Assembly: GCF_008974245.1 (NCBI RefSeq)
Contig: NZ_BBZI01000010.1
Coordinates: 310,001 to 374,000 of the forward strand
Direction: 5' to 3'
Source of the DNA: Streptomyces abyssomicinicus
GTDB taxonomy: Bacteria; Actinomycetota; Actinomycetes; Streptomycetales; Streptomycetaceae
Length of the DNA stretch: 64,000 nucleotides
Shown here: piece after piece, positions 43,201 to 50,949 of the stretch
Layout of the letters: every line of letters starts with the position of its first letter
Position numbering within the stretch: the stretch's first letter is position 1
The notes under the pieces: generated by a model
Seen by the model: the letters and a program-made list of their open reading frames with translations, nothing else
Database searches by the model: none
Told to the model about the DNA's origin: nothing
Program-made: the position numbers and the translations under genes

Positions 43201-43820
43201 CCCAGCGCCTCGTACAGGTCGTCCGGCGCCGACCGCAGCGAGCCCGCGAACACCGGCACGCCCACGCCCCGGCCGGTGGCGTCCACCGCGTCGGCCAGCG
43301 CGTGCGCGAACGCCGCGTTGCCGCCCGCCTCGTGCGCCCGGTAGTAGAGGATCCCCACCCGGGGCAGGCCCTCGTCCGCCGGTACCTCCCGCTCGGCGAA
43401 CCCCCACAGCGGCACCGCCTCCGGCGGCTCGAAGCCCTCGCCGGTGAGCAGCACGGTGTCGGAGAGGAAGGCGTGCAGCCGCCGCAGGTTCGCCGGGCCG
43501 CCCTCCGCGAGATACCGGTGCGCGTCGGCGGCCACCCCGACGGGCACCGTCGAGTGCTCCATCAGCTCGGCGCTCGGCTGGAGCTCGCCGCCCAGCACGA
43601 CCAGCGGCGTCCCCCGCTCGCGGACGGCATCGAGTCCCGGCCACAGGTCCTGCGGAGAACCGAGCAGCCTCACCACCACCAGGGCGGCGCCCTCCACGGC
43701 GGCGGAGAGTTCCTCGTCGGAGGCCCGGGACGGATTCGCCCACGCATAGGCGGCGCCACTGGCCCGCGCGGAGAGCAGATCGGTGTCGGACGTGGACAGC
43801 AGCGCTACAGGCACGGTCAA
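40230..43820 (-). CDS. cobN: Cobaltochelatase large subunit
   Basis: 1196 residues. A TTG at 43820 is taken as start: GGGAGGA lies eight bases upstream and the protein then begins LTVPVALLSTSDTDLLSAR as in relatives; a GTG two codons later (43814) is the alternative. Conserved blocks: GILYYRAHEAGGNAAFAHAL, LSAYPTKHSRIGNAVGLDTP, AIYHDPSLPPSHHYLAAYRWL, VVHLGKHGSLEWLPGKN, IDVTVRISGFFRDAFPH, RIFGSKPGSYGAG. Binds hydrogenobyrinate diamide and inserts Co2+ with the ATPase from 30571-32775. First gene behind riboswitch 3. Confidence 0.95.
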   Translation of the reverse strand: MTVPVALLSTSDTDLLSARASGAAYAWANPSRASDEELSAAVEGAALVVVRLLGSPQDLWPGLDAVRERGTPLVVLGGELQPSAELMEHSTVPVGVAADAHRYLAEGGPANLRRLHAFLSDTVLLTGEGFEPPEAVPLWGFAEREVPADEGLPRVGILYYRAHEAGGNAAFAHALADAVDATGRGVGVPVFAGSLRSAPDDLYEALGAFDALVVTVLAAGGSVPASASAGGDDEAWDVERMAALDVPVLQGLCLTSSRAEWEESEDGVTPLDSASQIAIPEFDGRIITVPFSFKEIDRDGLPRYMADAERCARLAGIAVNHARLRHVPPARKRIAVVLSAYPTKHSRIGNAVGLDTPRSAVRLLRRLRAEGYDLGAPGDLPGLDLPDDQEAGDALIHAVIAAGGQDEEWLTSGQLTDAHVRITAEEYAAWTADVPAGLRDAMSEAWGPAPGRLFVNDAGEIVLAALRAGNVVVLVQPPRGFGENPVAIYHDPSLPPSHHYLAAYRWLENGFGADAVVHLGKHGSLEWLPGKNAALSAACATDAALGSMPLVYPFLVNDPGEGAQAKRRAHATVVDHLIPPMARAESYGDIARLEQLLDEHANIASMDPAKLPAVRGEIWSLLRAAELHRDLGLEQRPEDEEFDDFLLHVDGWLCEIKDAQIRDGLHVLGEAPAGEARVNLVLAILRAAQVWGGVGGAVPGLRKALGLKDDERLDTVDGVEARARELVERMEAADWDPAAAAALHDDAEVRRVLEFAAGQVVPRLARTTEELDHVVHALAGGFVPAGPSGSPLRGLVNVLPTGRNFYTVDPRAVPSRLAWQTGQAMARSLVERHLAETGSYPESVGLSVWGTSAMRTSGDDVAEVLALLGVRPEWDEASRRVSRLEVVPLEELGRPRIDVTVRISGFFRDAFPHVVAMLDDAVRMVAALDEPEEGNHVRAHARADLAVHGDERRATTRIFGSKPGSYGAGILQLVESGSWRDDRDLAEVYTAWGGFAYGRGLDGVPAAEDMRANYRRIKVAAKNIDSAEHDIADSDDYFQYHGGMIATVRALTGVDPKAYVGDSTTPDAVRTRTLAEETARVFRARVVNPRWIAAMRRHGYKGAFELAATVDYLFGFDATAGVVHDWMYEKLAAEYVLDEQTQEFLRRSNPWALHGIVERLHEAAERGLWAEPDPETLRAMAEVYLEVEGDLEDRSQ

Positions 43821-43849
43821 GGCCGTGTTCCTCCCTCGGGGTTCTCGCC

Positions 43850-43985
43850 CCGTACGACGGTCGGACGACCCGTGGTCAGTGTCTGGCTGCGTCCCCGAAC
43901 GGGGGAACGACACAGTGGCGGAACCGCCCCGGACTCGCACCGGGTTCCTGCACCACGAGCAGTGGGCCCTCACCCTAACCGGGCG
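43850..43985 (-). promoter_or_regulatory. Cobalamin riboswitch 3 (upstream of cobN-F-Q-K)
   Basis: On the minus strand: GGAACCCGGTGCGAGTCC, then GGGGCGGTTCCGCCACTGTG (plus positions about 43910-43945) and CAGCCAGACACTGACCAC (about 43873-43890). These are the classical cobalamin aptamer boxes, closer to the consensus than riboswitches 1 and 2. It starts about 10 bases after the stop of the condensation-like gene and ends about 30 bases before the cobN ribosome site. Confidence 0.93.
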
Positions 43986-43995
43986 ACGCCCCCGC

Positions 43996-45414
43996 TCACA
44001 CCGGGGCCCCCGTCCCGGGCACCGCGCCCGCGGCCGCGGCCACCTCCGAGACGATCTCCCGGAGCCGCCGCAGGTACGCCTCCATGTTCCGCAGCGCGGG
44101 CCCGGTGTCCGGGTACCGCGCGGCGAACTGCAGTCCCTCGTGCACCCGGCTGACCCACACGCACACCTGGTCCCCGTAGGAGACCCGCAGGAGCCCGTAG
44201 GCGTGCAGCTCGTCCCACCGCCCGGAGCCGGGCACCGGACGGCCGTCGACGAACGACACGATCGAGTACAGGTCGGGCGAGCGCGGACGGAACTCCGAGC
44301 CCAGCAGGTGCAGCACCCGGGCGATCGGCATCCGCGCCAGCCGCCGGTTCTCCCGCAGCGCCGCGCGCACCCGCCGCAGCGCCTCCTCGAAGCCGGCCCC
44401 GTCCGACAGGTCGACCTCGATCGGCACCCCGCCCACGTACCAGCCCACCGAGTCCTGCCACTGCGACTTCGCCCGGGTGTGGAACGGCACCACCGTCCGG
44501 TACACCGGCGTGCCCGAGATCTCCCGCACGATCACCGCGGTGGCCGCCAGTACGCCCACCAGGCTGCCCCCGAACGGACGGCAGAACGCCTCGAAGCCCG
44601 CCGCCTCCCCGGCGTCCGACAGCATGTCCTGCATCAGCTTCTGCGTCGGCAGCTTGCCCTCCGCGTCCAGCCCGAGGTCGACCGGGAAGTTGGGCAACCG
44701 CCCGTCGCACCGGGCCACGAACTCCCGCCAGCGCGCCACGATCCCGTGGCCGTCGTCCACCCGGTCCGCGTCCGCCCGCTCCGCCTCGCAGAAGTCGACG
44801 TAGCTGCCCGCGGGCGGCTGCGCCACCGTCCGCCCGTCGACGGCGGCCGCGTAGAACTCCCACACCTCGGCCGGGATCCGGTGCAGCGAGTACGCGTCCA
44901 CGTTGCTGTGGTCGAAGGCCATGTACACACTGGTGCAGTCCTCGCGGACCACCGCCGCGTAGATGAAGTTCGGCCAGTCCAACGCGTCCGCGGCGACGTC
45001 GAACCGGTCCTGGAGGTGGTCGACCAGCTCCCGCGCCCCGGTGAACTCGCCCACCACCTCACGGCGTAGCCGCACCGCACCGGCGTCCAGCGTGAACCGC
45101 CGCATCGTCCCCCGGTCCCAGCGGAACCCGCTGCGCAGCGTCTCGTGCCGCAACGTCCAGCGGTGCAGCGCCTGTTGCAGCGCATCGAGGTCGACGCTCC
45201 CGGGGACGTCGAAGGCCGCGCCGACCCACGTGGGCACGAACAGGCCGTCCTCCCGCACCGACCGGGCCGTCCTGATGTGCGACTCCTGCACGTACGCCGG
45301 CGGCCGGGAGTCCTCCGGCAGGCCCGCGGCCGCCTCGACGGTCTCCGGACTGAGCGTCCACTCGACGAGCAGTCCGGGACGCACGTCGCATCGCTGGATG
45401 TCGGTCACTCGCAC
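43996..45414 (-). CDS. Stand-alone condensation-domain-like protein
   Basis: 472 residues from the GTG at 45414 (AAGGGA nine bases upstream); an ATG at 45456 with a weaker site is possible. Fold of the CoA-dependent acyltransferase/condensation superfamily: LQQALHRWTLRHETLRSGF early, active-site AFDHSNVDAYS where HHxxxDG is expected (the catalytic His and Asp kept, first His is Asp, last Gly is Ala), then VVPFHTRAKSQWQDSVGWYVGGVPIEVDL (latch-like region) and SIVSFVDGRPVPG. No carrier protein or adenylation gene nearby. It may form an ester or amide with an unknown acyl donor. Confidence 0.82.
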   Translation of the reverse strand: MRVTDIQRCDVRPGLLVEWTLSPETVEAAAGLPEDSRPPAYVQESHIRTARSVREDGLFVPTWVGAAFDVPGSVDLDALQQALHRWTLRHETLRSGFRWDRGTMRRFTLDAGAVRLRREVVGEFTGARELVDHLQDRFDVAADALDWPNFIYAAVVREDCTSVYMAFDHSNVDAYSLHRIPAEVWEFYAAAVDGRTVAQPPAGSYVDFCEAERADADRVDDGHGIVARWREFVARCDGRLPNFPVDLGLDAEGKLPTQKLMQDMLSDAGEAAGFEAFCRPFGGSLVGVLAATAVIVREISGTPVYRTVVPFHTRAKSQWQDSVGWYVGGVPIEVDLSDGAGFEEALRRVRAALRENRRLARMPIARVLHLLGSEFRPRSPDLYSIVSFVDGRPVPGSGRWDELHAYGLLRVSYGDQVCVWVSRVHEGLQFAARYPDTGPALRNMEAYLRRLREIVSEVAAAAGAVPGTGAPV

Positions 45415-45710
45415 CGGGGCGTATCCCTTCGTAGGGGGCGGAGAGGAAGGAACCATTCGCCGGTCCCTGCACCGGCCCGGCCCCCGACGGCGAACACGAG
45501 CCCTCGTTCCCGCCGACCGCCCACAAAGCCTCATCCGCCCGGGCTTGTTCAACGCATGTCCAACGAGACGGCTCAGAGCGAGGAAACGGGTCCGGCGAGG
45601 GCCGGAACCACGGCGACGGCGGGCGCGTCGCTCACCCTTGCCGCCAAGACCGGCGGACGGCACGGAAGTTCGAGGCGGGCCCGCCTCCCGAGAACCGCAG
45701 GAGCCACCGC
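45415..45710. other. Divergent intergenic region
   Basis: 296 bases between the condensation-like gene and the histidine phosphatase gene. No good promoter match, gene or RNA was recognised. Contains CAGGAGCC just before the phosphatase start. Confidence 0.3.
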
Positions 45711-46334
45711 TTGTCCACCCTCTCCGACCGCTTCCTCTACGTCACGCGCCACGGCGAGGCCGACGCGGAGGAGACCTCGCTAACCGAGCGCGGCCGCCGC
45801 CAGGCCACCCTCCTCGGCGAACGTCTGCGCGGCGTCCCGTTCACCGCGGTCCATCACGGCCCGCTGCCCCGCACCGCCGAGACCGCGGCCCTCGTCACCG
45901 CCCGGCTCGGTGAGGTGAGCGCCCACCCGTGCGATCCGGCGGGGGACTACATCCCCCACCTCCCCGCCCGTGCGGAGCTCCATCCGGCCTCGGCGGACAG
46001 GACCCTCGACGTGCTGGCCTCCTTCCCCGCCCCCGAGCGCGAGCGGGGCCCGGGACTCGCCCGAGAGGCACTGGTCCGCTTCACCGGCCCGGCACACCAG
46101 GACACCGTCCGCCACGACCTGGTGATCACCCACAACTTCCTGATCGGCTGGCTGGTCCGCGCCGCCCTGGACGCCCCGCCCAGCCGCTGGATCGGTCTGA
46201 ACCACGCCAACGCGGGCCTCACCGTCATCCGCTACACGCCGGACCGGCCCCCGGCCCTCCTCACCTACAACGACACCCGCCACCTGCCCGAATCGCTGCG
46301 CTGGACGGGCCTGCCGCCCGAACTCCATGTCTGA
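45711..46334 (+). CDS. Histidine phosphatase family protein
   Basis: 207 residues. TTG start at 45711 with AGGAG nine bases upstream. RHG motif YVTRHGEADAEE (His at about 14), TERGRRQATLLGERL, VHHGPLPRTAETAALV and the second catalytic His in LVITHNFLIGWLV. Phosphoglycerate mutase-like phosphatase; the substrate is unknown. Cobalamin pathways often use such a phosphatase (CobC of Salmonella type), but this gene lies outside the riboswitch operons, so the link is only suggestive. Confidence 0.9.
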   Translation: MSTLSDRFLYVTRHGEADAEETSLTERGRRQATLLGERLRGVPFTAVHHGPLPRTAETAALVTARLGEVSAHPCDPAGDYIPHLPARAELHPASADRTLDVLASFPAPERERGPGLAREALVRFTGPAHQDTVRHDLVITHNFLIGWLVRAALDAPPSRWIGLNHANAGLTVIRYTPDRPPALLTYNDTRHLPESLRWTGLPPELHV

Positions 46335-46415
46335 CGGCCGCCCGGGCCGGGAAGGACCCGGTCGCGCGGCGCCGGAGAGGCTCCGGCCGTCCGATGCGCG
46401 ATCGTGGAGGTGACC

Positions 46416-47210
46416 GTGTCCGACGTACGGTTCGACATCGAAGGCGCCGTCGCCACCATCTGGCTCGACCGGCCCGAACGCCGGAACGCCGTCGACCGGG
46501 CCATGGCCGGACAACTCGTCGCCGCCTTCGAGCGGTTCGAAGCCGATCCGCAGCTGCGGGTGGCGGTCCTGGCCGGCGCGGGCGGCACCTTCTGCGCGGG
46601 GGCCGACCTCACCGCCGTCGGCGATCCGGGCCGCCGCAACGAGCTCACCCCGGACGGCGCGGCGCCGGGCCCCATGGGCCCCACGCGCGGGCACCTGACC
46701 AAGCCGCTGGTCGCCGCCGTGGCCGGACACGCGGTGGCGGGCGGCCTCGAACTGGCCCTGCTGGCCGACCTCCGGGTCGTCGAGCGTGACGCCGTCATGG
46801 GCGTCTTCTGCCGGCGCTGGGGCGTGCCGCTGATCGACGGCGGGACCGTCCGCCTGCCGAGGATCGTCGGCCTCGGCCGCGCCCTGGACCTGATCCTCAC
46901 CGGACGCCCCGTCGGCGCCGCCGAGGCCCTGGACATGGGCCTGGCCAACCGCCTGGCGGAACCGGGCCGGGCCGTCGCGGTGGCGCGTGAACTCGCCCGA
47001 GCCATCGCCGGGTTCCCGTCCCTGTGCGTGCTGACCGACCGGGCCTCCGTCTACGCGGGCCTGGACCTGCCCCTCGCGGAGGCACTGCGGGCGGAAGGCG
47101 CGGCCGGGGCGCCCGTCGTGGAGCGCGAGGGGGTGGCCGGGGCCGCCCGCTTCGCCGCGGGAGCCGGCCGGCACGGCCGTTTCCCGGGGGAGGGGCCCCA
47201 CCCCGGGTGA
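46416..47210 (+). CDS. Enoyl-CoA hydratase/isomerase (crotonase) family protein
   Basis: 264 residues, GTG at 46416 with GGAGGTGA five bases upstream. IWLDRPERRNAVDRAMAGQL, oxyanion-hole segments AGGTFCAGADLTAVGD and VAGHAVAGGLELALLADLRV, then GRALDLILTGRPVGAAEALDMGLANRL. The catalytic Glu position of hydratases reads W-G-V-P-L-I-D, so isomerase, hydrolase or other activity is as likely. Follows the phosphatase gene by 81 bases. Confidence 0.9.
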   Translation: MSDVRFDIEGAVATIWLDRPERRNAVDRAMAGQLVAAFERFEADPQLRVAVLAGAGGTFCAGADLTAVGDPGRRNELTPDGAAPGPMGPTRGHLTKPLVAAVAGHAVAGGLELALLADLRVVERDAVMGVFCRRWGVPLIDGGTVRLPRIVGLGRALDLILTGRPVGAAEALDMGLANRLAEPGRAVAVARELARAIAGFPSLCVLTDRASVYAGLDLPLAEALRAEGAAGAPVVEREGVAGAARFAAGAGRHGRFPGEGPHPG

Positions 47211-47238
47211 CCGGCCCACCACCCGCGCGCCCGGTGCC

Positions 47239-48312
47239 TCAGGGCGTGCGCGGCACTGCGAGGGCCAGGGCGAGGAGTGCGGCGCACACCTCGCGGACGA
47301 CCTGTCCGGCCTCCTCGACGGCCGGCTGGAAGGTCGTGCCGCACTCGATGGTCCAGCCGAACACCTTGGAGGCGCCGGGACGGGAGAGGTGGCGGCTGTA
47401 GGCGTAGTCGTCACTGGTGCCCGAGGTCGGGTACAGGCCGTAGGACGGCTCGACGCCGTACTCGCCGCCGCGTACCGCGCGCACGGCCCCGCTCATGCGG
47501 CCGGCGAGGTCCACGGCGGTGCGCAGGTCGTCCGGGGCGATGTACTCGCCCGTGCCGTCGTCGGGACGTCCGCGGACGGCGTCGAGGCCGGGGTTGCGGA
47601 AGTTCTGGTCGGGGTCGGTGGTCTGGTTCCGGTCGCTGCCCCAGTGGTGGAGGATGACGGGGACGGCGCTGTGCACGTCCACCAGCCACCGGATGCCCGG
47701 ACGGCCGTCGAGCACCTCGACCACCGACCGGGTCTCCGGCTCGGAGGCGGCCGCCGGCCCGCGGTAGACCTGCGGGTCGCACGGCCGGTCGGAGGTGTGG
47801 ACGTCGGCGTCGGGCGCGAATTTCGCCGTGTGGTCCCACAGGAAGTCGAAGTTGCGGTTCAGGTCGACGCCCGCGCAGGACGGATCGGTCGCTCCGGGCG
47901 GAGCCGGGCGGCGGTTCTTGCGCCACATGGCGGAGGCGGTCTGGCTGTGGGCCCGGCCGTCGGGATTGACGCAGGGGAAGACGAACAGGTCCACGCCCTC
48001 CACCACGCTCCTCACCTGGGCGGCGGTGAAGACCGCCGAGCCGTAGCCCAGCCCGGTGCCCCTGTGCCACGCCTCGAGCAGGTCGGCGGCGAGGGAGACC
48101 AGCGCGTCCGGCGGCACCCACTCGCGGGCGTGCACCCCGCCCAGCAGCAGGATGCCGGGGCTCGCGCCGTCGTGCGGCGTTCCGACGCGCAGCAGTCGCA
48201 GCGGGCGGCCCTCATGGGTGGGGCGGGACGCGGTGAGGAGCTCCGTCACCTCCGGATAGGCGTCGTGCAGGCGCCCGACGGCGGAGTCGATCTCCGTGGC
48301 GTTGAGATACAC
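47239..48312 (-). CDS. M14 family zinc carboxypeptidase without signal peptide
   Basis: 357 residues, GTG start with AAGGAATGAACC upstream. Zinc ligands HxxE in GGVHAREWVPPDAL (about 60-73) and the third His in WLVDVHSAVPVILH; substrate Arg/Asn in DLNRNFDFLW; catalytic Glu in GWTIECGTTFQP. A carboxypeptidase T-like domain of normal size, but neither a secretion signal nor a pro-domain. Four bases after the 111-residue gene, and so in one operon with it and the S8 peptidase. Confidence 0.9.
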   Translation of the reverse strand: MYLNATEIDSAVGRLHDAYPEVTELLTASRPTHEGRPLRLLRVGTPHDGASPGILLLGGVHAREWVPPDALVSLAADLLEAWHRGTGLGYGSAVFTAAQVRSVVEGVDLFVFPCVNPDGRAHSQTASAMWRKNRRPAPPGATDPSCAGVDLNRNFDFLWDHTAKFAPDADVHTSDRPCDPQVYRGPAAASEPETRSVVEVLDGRPGIRWLVDVHSAVPVILHHWGSDRNQTTDPDQNFRNPGLDAVRGRPDDGTGEYIAPDDLRTAVDLAGRMSGAVRAVRGGEYGVEPSYGLYPTSGTSDDYAYSRHLSRPGASKVFGWTIECGTTFQPAVEEAGQVVREVCAALLALALAVPRTP

Positions 48313-48315
48313 GGT

Positions 48316-48651
48316 TCATTCCTTGCGGCCGAGTCCGTGCGGGACGGCGTCGCGGGTGGCGAAGCGGTCACCCGTGCCGACCTCCTCGACACGTGCCCGC
48401 CAGTTCTCGGTGACGTTCTCGACGGCGGTGACGGTCACCCGGTCGGCGGACCGGGCCGCCATGGCGGCGTCCAGCCGGTCCTGCCGGAAGTAGACCTCGG
48501 TGGCCACCCCGTCGCGCCCGGGACGCGCGACGGGGCGGCACCCGAGGTCGGGACGGGTCTCGCGGACGAACCGCCGGAGCGCCTCGGCGTCCTCGGCCAC
48601 CACGTGGCACCGGATGACGTCGGGGACCGGAGGTTCCCCGGTGGCCGTCAT
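48316..48651 (-). CDS. 111-residue protein between S8 and M14 peptidases, possible pro-domain or inhibitor in trans
   Basis: ATG at 48651 overlaps the S8 stop (ATGA). Predicted alpha-beta pattern VIRCHVVAEDAEALRRFVRE, GVATEVYFRQDRLDAAMAARS, RVTVTAVENVTENWRARVEEVG. This pattern (strand, helix, strand, helix, then V-x-V-x-x-x-x-N) resembles the N-terminal pro-region of carboxypeptidase T/A-like M14 enzymes, which the neighbouring M14 gene lacks. No catalytic residues, no signal peptide. The role as a detached pro-domain is inference. Confidence 0.7.
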   Translation of the reverse strand: MTATGEPPVPDVIRCHVVAEDAEALRRFVRETRPDLGCRPVARPGRDGVATEVYFRQDRLDAAMAARSADRVTVTAVENVTENWRARVEEVGTGDRFATRDAVPHGLGRKE

Positions 48652-50198
48652 GAGGGGATCGCCTGCGCTGCGCGGAGGGCGTCGGCGGTGTTGATGCGGC
48701 CGAAGCCGTAGTCGTCGTTGTGACCGTGGGCGTCGTAACGGACTGTGGGCGGTCCGATCTTGTCGGCGGTGGTGTGCAGGATGCCGCGGAGCTGGTCGCG
48801 GGTGAGACCGGGCTTCGAGGCGAGCGCGAGGGCCGCGCAGCCGGCCGCGCAGGGAGCGGCGAAACTCGTCCCGGTGCTGGTGCCGTAGCCCCCGCCGGAG
48901 GTGGTGCTGAGAACGTTGACGCCGGGGGCGATCAGTTCGACCTCCGGGCCGCGCGCGGCGTGGTCCTCGCGGTCCTGGTTGGTGGAGCGCACCACGGCGA
49001 TGACGTCGGGGTGCGAGACGATCTCGTCCTTGCCGATGTCGACGTTGCGGCCGTTGCTGGCGGCCCAGAAGACGGGCAGCCCCTTGCCCCGGCGGCCGTT
49101 CGCCGCGGCGAACTCGAGGGCGAGTTCCATGGTCGTGGTGATGTCCCAGTCCGCTCCGTTGGGGCCCAGGCTGCACACGAGGATGTCCGCGCCGTCGCCG
49201 GACTGCGCCGGGCCGGTCTCCGCCGACGGATCGGCCGCGTAGGCGATCGCGCGGGCGAGGGTCGTCTGGGTGCCGACCTGGTCGGGCAGGCAGGCGAGCA
49301 GCATGAGGTCGCACTCGGGGGCGGCGCCCGTCCCTCCGGAGGGGTTGCTGAGACGACCGCCCACCATGCCGGCGCAGAAGGTGCCGTGGTCGCTGTCCGG
49401 CATGCCCGCCGTGTCCTGGGCGAAGACGGTGCCGTCGGCGCCTTCGGTCCAGAAGCCCGACAAGGGGTCGACACCGTCGGCGAGGTCCGGGTGGGAGGCG
49501 TCGAAGCCGTTGTCGATGACGGCGACACGGATCCCGCCCCCCAGGGTGTGGTCCCACGCGGGCTCGATGTGGACGTCGGCGTCGGGTACGCCGCCGTTGG
49601 CGCCGGTGTTGTGCCACTGCCACTGCTCGGCGTAGCGGGCGCCGGTGGGCCGCAGCCGGGTGGGGACGTGTTCCACGAAGGCCGGTTCGGCGAAGAGGAA
49701 GCGGTCGTTCTCGTGCAGCGCGACCGAGGCGCCGAGGGAGTCCAGACCGGACGGGGCGCGCACCTGGTAGAGGTTCTTGGCGAAGGCGAGCTTGTGCAGC
49801 GTGGTCAGACGGGCGGCCGCCAGTTCGCGTTCCGCCTCCTCCTCGGACAGGGCGGGGTCCAGGCGGACGGTGAGTTCGTCGGTGGCGATGCCGATCCTGC
49901 CGTTGGGCCGCCGCACCACCGTCCCGGTCGTCTCCGCGCCGGGCAGGGGCTCACCGGTGGCGAACGCCTCGTGGGCGTGGGGCGCGGGCCGCACCAGCAC
50001 CCAGTTGGCGCGGGCGAAGGCGTCGGAGACGTCCTCCTCCACACCGGTCTCGCGGATCTCCTCCGTTGCGACCGTACCGAGTTCCGCGCCGATCCCGGCG
50101 GGCCCACCGGGGGCGTCCGCGCTCACCTTCACCGCGACGACCCCGTCGATCTCCTCGGCCTCCAGGAGTTGGCCGCGCTGGTAGTACTGGCGTGTCAT
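48648..50198 (-). CDS. S8 (subtilisin) family serine peptidase without signal peptide
   Basis: 516 residues, ATG with GAGGGG upstream. An about 200-residue N-terminal region (VSDAFARANWVLVRPAPHAHEAFATG, LDPALSEEEAERELAAARLTTLHKL) looks like a fervidolysin-type pro-domain. The catalytic triad is Asp in VAVIDNGFDASHPD, His in DHGTFCAGMV, Ser in GTSFAAPCAAG, with the oxyanion Asn in WAASNGRN. No secretion signal. First gene of a coupled set with the 111-residue protein and M14 peptidase. Likely acts inside the cell or is released by lysis or a dedicated device. Confidence 0.92.
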   Translation of the reverse strand: MTRQYYQRGQLLEAEEIDGVVAVKVSADAPGGPAGIGAELGTVATEEIRETGVEEDVSDAFARANWVLVRPAPHAHEAFATGEPLPGAETTGTVVRRPNGRIGIATDELTVRLDPALSEEEAERELAAARLTTLHKLAFAKNLYQVRAPSGLDSLGASVALHENDRFLFAEPAFVEHVPTRLRPTGARYAEQWQWHNTGANGGVPDADVHIEPAWDHTLGGGIRVAVIDNGFDASHPDLADGVDPLSGFWTEGADGTVFAQDTAGMPDSDHGTFCAGMVGGRLSNPSGGTGAAPECDLMLLACLPDQVGTQTTLARAIAYAADPSAETGPAQSGDGADILVCSLGPNGADWDITTTMELALEFAAANGRRGKGLPVFWAASNGRNVDIGKDEIVSHPDVIAVVRSTNQDREDHAARGPEVELIAPGVNVLSTTSGGGYGTSTGTSFAAPCAAGCAALALASKPGLTRDQLRGILHTTADKIGPPTVRYDAHGHNDDYGFGRINTADALRAAQAIPS

Positions 50199-50408
50199 CT
50201 CACTCGCCCCTCGGTACCGGCATAAAGGCTGGAAACCCCTTCACCTCCAGCCTCCTCCTGACCGGGGAAACCCGCAATTCCGGGGACCGGGCCGGCGCGG
50301 TACGGGAATCCCGGAAAGTATTCCTTTGCGCCTTCAAATTTCCTCGCGTCAACAAAATGCGGACACCCGGTCGCGATATCGGCCGGGCGTCCTCCTGTCG
50401 CTTTTTCC

Positions 50409-50864
50409 TCAGCCCCCTTCCACGGGGACGGGAACGCGGAGCTTGTCCCAGGACGTGCGTCCCGGCACACCGTTCGCGTCCGCGCCGGTGAAGCCCAGCT
50501 TGCGCTGCCACATGGCGTAGGAGTCCCGGTGGTGTTCGTCCCAGCGCGGTCCGATGCCCTCCACGTCGTCGGGGTAGCAGTTGCACCCCTCGTCGACCAG
50601 CCGGTAGCCCATCATCACGATGACGGGGCTGTTGGGCACACTCGCGAACCATTCCTTGCCGGGGAACGGGACGTAGTTCTCGGGGGAGTGGCCCTTCGCG
50701 ACGACGAGCCGCTGTCCGACCTTGATGATGTTCGGGTTGGGGATGCCGTTCCAGACCTGGAGCTGCTTCACGGTCGTGTGATAGTGCTTCGCGATGTCCG
50801 TGAGAGTGTCTCCGGGCCGCACCGTGTAATACGTGTCGTGTCGCGTCAGATGCTGTGTCGTCAT
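50409..50864 (-). CDS. LysM protein with C-terminal peptidoglycan-binding-like domain, no signal peptide
   Basis: 151 residues from the ATG at 50864; upstream in-frame ATGs at 50891 and 50945 have no ribosome site. LysM domain: TYYTVRPGDTLTDIAKHYHTTVKQLQVWNGIPNPNIIKVGQRLVV (about 11-55). A middle Cys-rich stretch EGCNCYPDDVEGIG, then a PG_binding_1-like end WDEHHRDSYAMWQRKLGFTGADANGVPGRTSWDKL. No secretion signal, which is unusual for a cell-wall binding protein and is seen in phage tail or injection-particle proteins. Confidence 0.85.
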   Translation of the reverse strand: MTTQHLTRHDTYYTVRPGDTLTDIAKHYHTTVKQLQVWNGIPNPNIIKVGQRLVVAKGHSPENYVPFPGKEWFASVPNSPVIVMMGYRLVDEGCNCYPDDVEGIGPRWDEHHRDSYAMWQRKLGFTGADANGVPGRTSWDKLRVPVPVEGG

Positions 50865-50949
50865 ACTCCCAGAGTAGTTCTCCACCCGCATTCCCGGAAT
50901 TCCACCGGCGGGCGGCGGAGAAGGGAGACGTGATTGCCCGGTCAACCTT

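Noticed and set aside
39039..44153. Plus-strand open frame of about 1700 codons over cobQ, cobF and cobN
   Set aside because: Rich in His/Arg/Pro, without domains, and opposite to three clear pathway genes. Antisense artefact of high GC codon use.
45711..46334. Histidine phosphatase as the alpha-ribazole phosphatase of the cobalamin pathway
   Set aside because: It lies outside the riboswitch operons and the sequence shows only general RHG-family motifs; annotated as family member only.
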